A stretch of DNA of 64,000 nt. Source: Nereocystis luetkeana (lineage: Eukaryota; Sar; Phaeophyceae; Laminariales; Laminariaceae). Under the pieces are notes generated by a model, which saw only the letters and a program-made list of their open reading frames with translations, searched no databases and was not told the origin of the DNA. Positions 38,901 through 49,795 of the stretch are shown one piece after another. A program made the translations under genes and the position numbers. Position 1 is the stretch's first letter, and each line of letters starts with the position of its first letter. The DNA lies in assembly GCA_031213475.1 (NCBI GenBank), contig JARUPZ010000030.1, forward strand, positions 2,399,871 to 2,463,870, read 5' to 3'.

Positions 38901-41900
38901 GATCTGCATGTCTTCAGTCAGCTGCAAAAACATGTCTTTTTTTCCTGTTGTTGTTCCAAGATGATTTCGGGTACGGTTTAATGACAGGTATCTATCTGCA
39001 ATCACGGCCGTTAACCGTCTCGAGAACGCTGCGACCGGTCTCGAGATAGTGTTCATAAGCACCCGGTGGCGGGACGAGTCGGACAATCGAAAAACATCAT
39101 CACGTTATTTAGTTGCTTCCATGAGCATACCACGGAAATACGATTTTACGCGAGCCAACGTTGTCGACGTCGCGTCCACAGCTAAAGAACCCCGCTACCT
39201 TGCCGTGCAATTTTGATACCCGGATAATATGACATTTATTTGCGATTCTTAGCGCAGCGCTACTGTTGAAACGGATATGAACGATGTCGTGGCTTTGGCA
39301 TCGGCGTTGTAAAAAGTGTAACAATAACGCCTAGTAGTAGTGCGACAGGGATCCCGCTGTAGTAACGTAACGTGACCTGAATAGTTTTGACTGACGGGGC
39401 TCCTCAAACGAAAAACGAAAAATAAATGATGAGGTTCATATAATGTAGTTTTTAGTTATTGTAGAATGTCGATCGGTGCGTTTTAGCCTATTGATAGGAT
39501 CCAATGTGGAGCAGTCATGTGTACACTGTGTGTTTATGTAAACACTTTGGTCCACGTAAACTGTGCCGACTGTAGTGTAGTCCGTGGCCATGTTATTCGA
39601 GGCGCACTTTCATTAAGCCTGAGTCCTCTCCCTGTGTACGCAGATGCCCCCAAGTAGTGGGGAAGGAGCCTCTGAATAAATTAGGCGCAAACCTATGTAT
39701 CGTAGCATGAGGTAAGTCAATACAGCAGTAGCCTGACCTGAAGAGTGTAATAGTCGTGCTTCACTTGAAATATCCTTGCGCCGGTGCCTGCGCCACGTAG
39801 AACTACGCCGTCTCTGCCGCTTGCTCCTCCGGCCCCTTCGATGGTGATCCTCGCATTTTCAGTACCGTCCCTCTGTTTCATGTACACACAGGAGCAACAA
39901 GCATATCATACTCTTGGTTATCTAAAGCTGACAAATTGTTGGTGATGTTGTCGCGTAGTTGGCGTTGCTCTCACGTCGTTTAGTCGATAACATAGCATAC
40001 CCTAGCAATGGCCTCACCAGAGGCCCAGCACACATGAATGAAAGGAAATGAGCAAGTAAGACATACATGGCGAATCTGATCTTAGGACGCAGGGATGGCT
40101 ATGGACCACTCTTTGGTAACGGAGTATCTGTATCTCTTCCTCAACTCTTTTTCACAAAACCATTTAGTATCCCGCATGCCCATACCAGCGTAGAGCACTC
40201 CAACAAAAAAGCGATGCAGTCACAAAACGAAATTATGCGGCAACCAAAATAACAGCGTCCCCTAATAAAATTACGGTATAACCCCGAGGTGAGTAAGCGA
40301 ATGCAGAATCTGGTCCATGCACTTTTTTTCTCGTGTTTTTTCCAGGTACTACTGTACATTTTTCTCTTGATTGATAGTAGAATGACCGACTGACTGGAAT
40401 TTCGAAAACACCTTCAAATCACTCTATTCTCGTGCGGAGATGCTCCTTGGTTCTGTGTGTGTTTCTCGTGTGTTGTTTGGCTCCAGATCTTTCAAACACA
40501 CAAGAAATGGGGAGATCGATGGGCCGGGAGGTAGACTTTTCAGTACCATATAACTCTTTTAAGACCACGTATTTCGACGGTACTGGGAATTTCCCCGGGG
40601 CACTGTCTTTCGTACGCGTTGGAAACAAAACGAGGCGCAGCAATGGGCAAACTACCTGGCCCAGGAAATCACAAAACAAAAGTTCGGAACGACCTCTTTC
40701 AGGTCATCCACAGAGGTCCACATGCGGCGTGTTCATTTTTTATGGGAACGGAAATTCGCAAGATATTCGTGGTTTCGAGAAATAAGCCGACCTTGACCCT
40801 CGACAAGCTGTTACTTACTTGATTATAATGTTGACGAAAACAACAACGGGTCAAACCAACGGGTCAAACCAGTACCAGGCATTTGTTTGCTCGGCCTTGG
40901 TGGTCGCGGCTGGGGAAATACTATCGTCCAATTCGTCGTATCTAAAAACGATATTACCCGAAACGTTACACGGAAAATTGTCTTTCACGGACCATCTGAG
41001 TTCGCACTTACTTACTTGTGTACACGATCTGCCTGCAGAAGGCTTCGTTTGGTGTGGCATGCACACACTGCAATTGAAGGTTGGTCATACTTCATTTTTT
41101 TTGGCAACCTCGTATGACGGACGTGCTTCTTGACGCTAAACAGGCAAGGGTTCATACGCTCCCGCTTGACTCAAGGATTCCGGTTCGAGGGCAAATCCAC
41201 CAACACGATATATATGTCCCTTCACGGCTGCCCACGACATTCTGCTCAAACTGTAAGTAACTACTACCCGGTACCGCACAAGCACCGGTGCTGCAGTTTG
41301 CACCCCAGAACGCGTCTGTAGCTGTCAAATACAGGCGTGTGATAGTAATATGCCCTATACATACGTATTTAGCGTACGTATATATATGTTCCCGCTCACC
41401 ATGGTGAAAAGATCTTCCCAGTAGTCGCCGCTCTCGATTCGGATCGTGTCCCCGGGTAAGACGGCATTGAGGGCATCCTGTACGCAGGGCGGGGAGGGGG
41501 GGTCAAGACGTGTTCAAAGCCACCTGCGTGCGTTCCCGAATAGGTTTGCGGGGGCCTACTACTGTGTGTTGAAACGTCTCCGAAACGGGTGCATCGTGCA
41601 CCTTAGAGAGCTTGCCGTTATTTCGACGAGAGCTGGGGGTCGTCAAAATTATGTAGGCAGCGATACATCTCTTGTACGAGTCCGATCATGTTCATTCGTG
41701 CACAGAGTCAGTGGCGGCGACATATATACGGCGTATTGCTTCGCTCTCGCCTAGGTGATGCACACGAGCAACCCTAGCGGACAACATATTTGCAACACAA
41801 TGATTATGGCATAAATGCATCTGTTCTACACCGTAACCAGAAGATACTACCTCCCGGTTTAATGAGTTATATCGTCATATTTACTGTGAAGGTGTTGCCT

Positions 41901-44900
41901 ATTGAGCAATGAGCTATAGGGGTAAACGATCGATTGGTTACCCACCCCAGGGTAATCCTTACGATACCTTCCCCCCCTCTGAACGGCAGTGTTCAAGGTA
42001 AGGCACCCAAGAGGCAGTTACATATTATTACTCCCAATGCTGTCTCTGGAAAAAAATGCCTACACCGGAAATTCAATTAACTCATTGAAGCTGTCATCCA
42101 TATGCAAGTCCGCCTCACAAGCGGTTCTTAGTAGGATGCAGCTCACCCTTCATGCGACTTGCCAGACACCTCACGGCGCTTCGCGCTTGGTGCAAGCAAT
42201 GTCTGCCTGGTCGGTGAAAACCCGACATGCTCCGTCCCGGCATTGTAGGGATGCGAGGGTCTATGGTCATACGACTACGGCCATGCATGAGATCGAGTAC
42301 ATCTCTCCTATCATCGAGTACACCCCCTCTGAACGGCGGAATACTTGGGGCGTCGGTGCCGTTTACAACCGTACGTTGACCTATACCCGCTCTGTTTCAG
42401 TACATACATGGGGTGCCGGGGAGATACGTGTTTAGGGACGCACGCGTAAGCGTGTCTATAAATGGCTTGCTCGAAGTGAGGATCGAACACGTTTCCTCTC
42501 AACGCCGCAAAATAAATGTGAAGGTGCTCTGTACCTACTGAGCTGTAGGAGTAAAACATCGATCGAATGCCCTAGACCAGGGTATTGCTCGTAACACTAC
42601 CGTCCGACCATGTCCAGCGCTTGTTCCAATGATACCATCCGCCTATAAACGGAAAACCTCAATGTGTGTCTGTCTGTGTTGTCTTCTACACATCTAACCG
42701 TTAACTCTACCCAGCACAACCAGTGTCTGTCTGAGCCGATTCTTCAATCCTAGAGAGATAGCAGGTACAAGTTACGTGGTCACAAAGCTATGCCACGGAG
42801 ATATTACATCATTAAGACGTCAGCAGAGTAGACAATGCAATGGCATGTCATCATGGATACGAGAGGCCGGGAGAGACAGAGAAGAACAGAGTGTCGTGAC
42901 CCCGCCGCAGGGAATGTGTCAGACACTATAGAGCGAGGAGCTCAAGAAACGACACCACTACATAAAAATAAACAGAGTAAAACTGAGAACCAAGGAAAAT
43001 AACAGGATAACCGAAAAACAAAAAAGAAAGCATTCCCCAGGTAGCCACAACCGTTTGTCATATAATCCCACACCCTGGGCAGTCTATTTCAATAGTCTAT
43101 TGTGTCTACAAATAGTTCAGGAGGCTGTGCGTTAATTGGATTGGTCTTGACAATTGGTTTTGGCGACTGCCTGTCTATTAATTGGAATCGTCTATACAGT
43201 TGATTTCGGCGATTGCCCATTAATTAATTGAGATTGGCCAGACAAATATTTTCGGCGATTGTCTATGAATTGGAATTGTCTAGGCAATATATTTCGAAGG
43301 CCATCTATTAATTGGAAATGTGCGAGCAACCGATTTCGAGCCTATGAATTGGAATTGTTGAGACAATTGATTGCGGAGACTGGTAATTAATTGGAATTAT
43401 CCAGCAGATCGATTTCGGGTGCTGGCGCAATAAGTGGAATTGTCCGGACAATTGATTTCGGGAGCTATCTCTCAATTGGATTTTTTGTGTCTTAACATTT
43501 GATTTAGGATGCTGCTTTTTAAATGGAATTTTCCAAATAAATGATTTCGGGTGCCGTGAATTAAATGGAATGGTCCAAACGGACTTCGGCGACTGGAAAG
43601 TAGTTGGAACTGTCCGCACAACGCATTTCAGATGCCGCGCAAGAAAACAATTGCTCGAGATAAATAAAATGTCATGGCCGTGTACCGAATAATTGTGCTA
43701 CAATAGACACTCGCCATTGAATTGACTCTACTCGTAATTTGCCACAATAAATCACCTTTCCAATGATTGGGTACAGAGGGACCGATCCGGTTGTAGAGGC
43801 AATACTATTGCGGGGGACCATAGTTAACAGGACCTACGGTATACATAAAAACCTATATGTTTAACAATTTTTACTAACAATATTTGGTCCTGTTAACTAT
43901 GGTCCCCCGTAATAGCATGGTATTTATTGTTGTGGGCTGGCCAAATCAACTGCAGTTCTACAAGTAGTAGTAGCTGCCGGCTTTCAAATAACATGACCCT
44001 CTCTCTTAAACTCGATAATCATGACAATTCCAATTAATGGACGGTCTCTCAAAGCAGTTGCCCCGACAAGTCCAGTTCATGTAAACCACCCGAAAGCAAT
44101 TAATTGTTAGATAGATCAATTCCAATCAATAGACAGCCTGTGAAATCGTTTGTCAGCACAATTTCAATCAATAGGCAGTCTCCGAGATCATTTGTCTGGA
44201 CGATTCTAATTATTTAGAAGCACCAAACACCAATTGTTCAGACCATTCCAATTAGTGGGCAGTCTCTGAAAAAAATCGCCAGGGCAATTTCAATCGATAG
44301 AGTGTCTCCAAGATTATTCATCCGGACAATTCCAATTGTTGGACTGCACCAGATAGACCAATTTATAGACAGTATCCAAGCTCAATCGTCTAAACAACTT
44401 CAATAATTGGAGGACCTTTAACAATCTGGGAGAAGGGATCTTTAGGTTGGTAGGCTGTTCGGGTGTTTTGGTTCCTGTTGGGATCAAGGTACGGGCGAAG
44501 ACCCCACCCAACCCCTGACTCTAACCCTAACCCTAACCCTAACCCTAACCCTGACCCCAAACCGCAGCCAAAACGGGCCAAAACTCGCAATAAACGCGGC
44601 TACGCCGAGTTTGCATCGAACCAGGAAATTTCTCCGACGATTCCGAAGTGCAGACCACGCTACGCATATTTCAAGTAAAAAACATCCCTAAAGATCCCTT
44701 CTCCCAAACTGCTAAACCTACTCATTAATTGCTAGACAGGCTTGGACATCACTTACTTGCCCGAACAATTCCAATTAACAGACAACTTCGTGACTCTGCT
44801 GTAGGGGCAATATAATAAAAAAGGGTTTATTGCCCGAGGTATAAGCAGAAAAGGGCGGGCACTTCAACCTGAACTTTGTGTTTTATGTCCGCACTTCGTA

Positions 44901-47900
44901 GGATTACCGCCTATATTGCCCATATGGGCTCAGATGTAAATCATTAAAAAACGTTTCACGAAACAAAATAATCCGTATGCACTGATATTTTGAAAAGTAC
45001 GGGAAATTGATTCTGTCTGGAGCCTGTCTACCAATAATGGCGTTGTCTGAATATGTCATTTTGGAGAGTTTGTATTACTAGTCGAAATTGTCCGGATAAT
45101 TGAGTTTGTACGCTGTCTATTAATTGGAAATGCCCAGACAATTGATTTAGAAGGCACTGTGCTATTTGAAGTAATCCGGGCAATTGATTTTGGGGTCTGT
45201 CTGTATATTAATTGGAATTGTCGGGGCAATTGATCTGGGAGACTGTCTATTAATCGGAATTGTCGGGACAAGAAAGTTTGGCGGCAATTTATTAATTGGA
45301 ATTGTCCGGGCAACTAATTCGGGGGGGCGTGTGTCAATTGGAGTTGTCGGGACAATTGACTCAGGAGGTGGTCTGCCAATTAATTGGAAGTGGCCGGACA
45401 ATTAATATAGGAGAAGGTCCATCAATTGGAATTGTCCGGACCATTGATCACGGGTTCTACCTATAAAATGGCGCGCTGTCTGGGCAATAGGGCCAGGTAG
45501 GGGTCATCCAATAGAAATTGCAAGGATAATAGAGCTCGACGCCTTTCAATTAACTGGAATTGGGGACCACACTAGACAGCCAATTTGCAAGGGGAAGCTA
45601 TATTAATAGGCACTTGGACTATTGTATATTGTCTACGATGTGATTATAATACAACGACTTCAAGCTCGGAAGGTGGCTTCAATCCGATCTGATTACTCAA
45701 AATAATGATGCCCCCCTTGGAAATGGCTCTACTATTATTGACTCCTAACCCAGGTTTCACCAATCAAATCTAGCCAAGCGGCGAGTTCGTCCAAGTACTT
45801 AGTTGTGTTTCCCCTCATGATAATCTCGATGCACCTATTATCAGATAGATATGTTCAATAATAATGACATAATATCGTATCCTTCGTAGCCGCCAGGTAT
45901 TTTGACATTGATTGTTGGGTGTCCGCCACAACGCCGTACAAATATTTAATGCAACACTTCGTGCGACAATACGGTAGGTTGAGTTTGAGTCTTTGACCGT
46001 GTGCTATTATTGAGCAATATTTAGTTACAAAATTTAATACCAACAACAGCTGTGAGACCGAGAGGGTTTGGTCGAAACTCAAACTTTCATGCTGTGAATG
46101 ATACGTCGATCGCGGGCACTACGTGCTAGAGGGTCTTCTGTGGTCCCATGCAGGGAGTATACAAACCGCACGTGAGACAGACAACATCTATCTGAAGCTG
46201 CAGAACTCAAGGAGTGGGTGTGTCTAGTCTATATTTAGGGGGGAAACAAATTAAATTTCGAGGTTGTATATATATATTTGGATATATATACCATTATCAT
46301 CACTGCTACTACTACTTACTACCGAACAGCAGCATTAAATTATAAGGAAGGATGGATATATATATGTATCTCAATTTTGTAGAGAAGAAAATAACTGGGG
46401 CGTGCGAGGACCAAATTTCACTGACGGGTCAGGTGAAGACATACTACATACATGTCATTACTTATAAAAGTAAAATCGATTATTTCGTCGAAGCCCGCAT
46501 TCCCAAGCCGTGATAAAAAACTCGTGCGCATTGCGGATTATACTTACTTACGAGTTTGGTAAGGCTTAGCACACTCACAACGTTCTTGGAGGACGGGGCA
46601 ATATCGAACGTTCCAAGCTGTACTCGCCGAAGTTGCTTTTTTTATTTTGTCGAGTATCCTCCGACAAACCCTACTACTACAGCAGCACGCGACATGTACG
46701 TGTTACAAGAAGTTGGTAGATTAGAGTTAGTTCCAGACTGTTTTTCTGTTGATCTAAGAATTCACAGCAAGGCACTTTTTTAATTCTGCTCAGCGAGGAC
46801 GCTACTTAAAAAAATACCAGGTATACTATTATTTCTCTTCACATCCATCCGACAATGTGCAGCATGATCTTGAACTTTGATCACTCAGAACTTTCCCGAA
46901 AGAAGAATATATAGTAAGTATTTATAGTAGCATTCGAGAGCCTGCGCTCAACTAACTGTTTGACAATAATATCAGTAATAAGCCGCGAGCCTCACAGCCA
47001 AATAATAATAATAGGGGATTTTGAGCTGCTGCACCGTACGAGCTGGGCCAGCCAAGACCCTGTCGATTCATGAAGTCGGTTATGCAGCGCCCAATTAAAG
47101 TTTTACGCAGTTAGTTGGAAGACACGAAATTTTGACACGGTGTTGTCCATGCACCAATATTGAATGCCGGTCGCCCCGCCCGGTGGTTCAAGTGGTTAAC
47201 CTCGAATTCTACGTGTTTGTTGTGTTTGAGTCCTAGGTTCGAGCCCCAGGTGGGTCGGACATTTGACTTTATTTGCAAAAATAAAAATAAAAAAGGATTC
47301 AATTGTTGAGAGCGCCTTGCAGCGTGGGTAGGCACAATTCGATGCAAGCCGACGAGGGAAGAAAATGCTGAAATCTTCTCGCGATAAAAATGAAGGCACG
47401 TACCGTAGCGGGAATGGGGTAGAAGAGCCTGCTAAGTGACCCCGGATCTGAGTCACGAGTTGGAAGGAGAGAGAGAAGAAGATGTGCGAAGATAATAAAT
47501 GGCATGAATGAGCAAAAATAAAAAATAAAATAAAACGGGACATCTTTCCCAGTCTTTTCTTTCTTGTTTTGTTTCGATCGAGATAATATACGACCGAAAA
47601 AAAAAAAAAACGAAAAGAAACACGACTGAAACTTCTCTGCAAAAAAAGCGGAAAAAAAAAAAAAAACGGAACCAGTTAATTTCGCACGGGCGTCATAACT
47701 ACGGTCTTCGCAACTTCAGATCAAAAGTCGCTAAAGAAAAATGAGCGCTGCATCGCAGAAAATACCATTTTTCTCGGTACACCTGATTAGTCTTGGATAC
47801 TTCTTTTGTGTCATATTATCTTGAGATGGGCAAGGAATTTAATTGGCCTATCTATGAAACAATGAAACTGACGCCGGTCTTCTCCTAGAAAGTAACGTCT

Positions 47901-48194
47901 CCACCAAATTTCGCCTTGATAGGCAACGACAATTTTACTACGGAATTTACTGTAGTAGTGTTAAAACTTTTGTTTTTCGTTTCTTCGCCGATATATCTCA
48001 TCAAGTTTTGAGTCAAATTATGAACATGTATTTCATATTTTTTTAGGTACTTTTGTTTTTTGCACATGGACTGATATGCCAGGGTCAGTGCCTACAAATT
48101 CCAAGTCCAATAGTTCACAGTGGTTCTCGAGACACGACTCTATAATTGATTGTACGCTTCATGGCTTGCCCACTCTGTGTACGCCATCATACCA

Positions 48195-48226
<32 letters not shown>

Positions 48227-49756
48227 TCTTCACATTAAACCGTTCTTTCTACCCGTCGACATCCAGCACAACCAGTGTCCGTGCCGATTCTTCCATCCTA
48301 GAAGAGATACAAGTTCTGTGGTCACAAAGCTACGCCACAGAGATACTACGTTGCCACGTGTGCAGTGTGAACTGCAGTGGGCAATGCAAAGCCATGTCAT
48401 CATACTAGATACGACAGGCACGACATACGCAATCTATGAAATAGTGAAATATGGGAGCACGGTGGTGGTGATGTCCTTACATCATATATATATGCTACAC
48501 CCCACTGGCTACATGTGACGCACTCGGTGTATCTTATACCCATAAAATAAATGCATTGTCAAGCCCCCCACGTACTACTCTTCGTGTTGATCGAGTTTTA
48601 ACCCCTTTAGCACCGCACTCCCATATATATGTGGGGACAAAACACTCAAATTCTAAGTAATTTGCCCCCAAAACGGGACTGGGGTCCTACAAGGGTTAAG
48701 TCGCGCCGTTTACAGGAGGAGGGGTCGACTCGCAGGATCAGATAGAGCGAAAGCAGAGACAACAACAGGCAGGGCGAAAATACGGACACATTCAAATTTC
48801 CTCGCTATCGATGCATACTTCGTACCGACATCAATACATACGTATCTCTGAAAAAAAAACGTTTCTCACTCGCTCAACCAAACGTCTACACGAGAAAATG
48901 ATCCCTAGGTACTACAGGGCAAACGGGACAGCTCACGAGGACTTTGATTGCGCGCCGCGCAATGTATACAAAACCCCTGTTGTTCTGGCAAGCACTGGAG
49001 CAGCGTATGTTGTCATTCCCATTGACAAAAGACAACTTTTATGATAATCCTCGGCAAAACCAACGACACCATCATGAAATCTGAACGGAACGCGCTGGTT
49101 AAGGTCTCCGAGCCACCCTAGTGTCACGGTGCTCACACCTCGCTCGGTGATATGTGGCGTGGGGTGACCAGGCGTCTGATTAAAAACCTTTTTGGCGCTG
49201 GTTTGTAGAAGACAGACGACAAGAAATCTCGACACCTCTCCGATGCCAAGAAATCGACCATTTGTCAGGTTTGTCATCGATCGACAAACCCAACGATTAC
49301 GTCACAAACTCTGAATGAAGCGAGCTGATTAGAGGCAGGCTCCGACCCACACTAGTATCACAGTTCTCACACTTCGGTGGATGATATGTGGCGTGGGTGG
49401 GCCAAGTGTCTACTAAAAACATATTTGGTGGCTAGTGTCTTGAAAACAGACGACAAAAACTCTCGATTCCTCTCCGTTGGCACTAAACAGAACATTTTGA
49501 AAGTTTTGACGAATAATAGCGTATGACGCCGCAGCCAACCTCTCGCCCCCTAGACTACGGAAACCAATGATACCTCCGAGGCCATCATTTTCACTCATTG
49601 GCCTAGCCCGGTACGAAACTCGTTGACCATGGGTTGATTACAAGTCGAGATCGAAGGTCAATCGTCGCGTGGCTGTGGGTGTGCGAGCTGCGAGCTGTGT
49701 TTTTTTTCTTCCTGTTTGTGTGCGGCGTGATTTCGCGTGGTTCCCGTGGTTCCCGT

Positions 49757-49795
<39 letters not shown>

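Larger units (their letters stand above)
43085..45560. repeat. degenerate AATTGGAATTGTCC repeat field with orientation switches
   Basis: Units of about 50-60 bp: AATTGGAATTGTC, a gap, CAATTGATTTCGG. Orientation is + at 43085-43650, - at 43960-44420 and 44740-44800, then + at 45040-45560. MITE copy 4 and a telomere-like core lie inside. It fills intron 1 of the right gene. Confidence 0.85.

Noticed and set aside
45162-45401. ORF with repeated TIPINRQSPKSI peptides
   Set aside because: It is a translation of the AATTGGAATTG repeat field; the other copies lose the frame.
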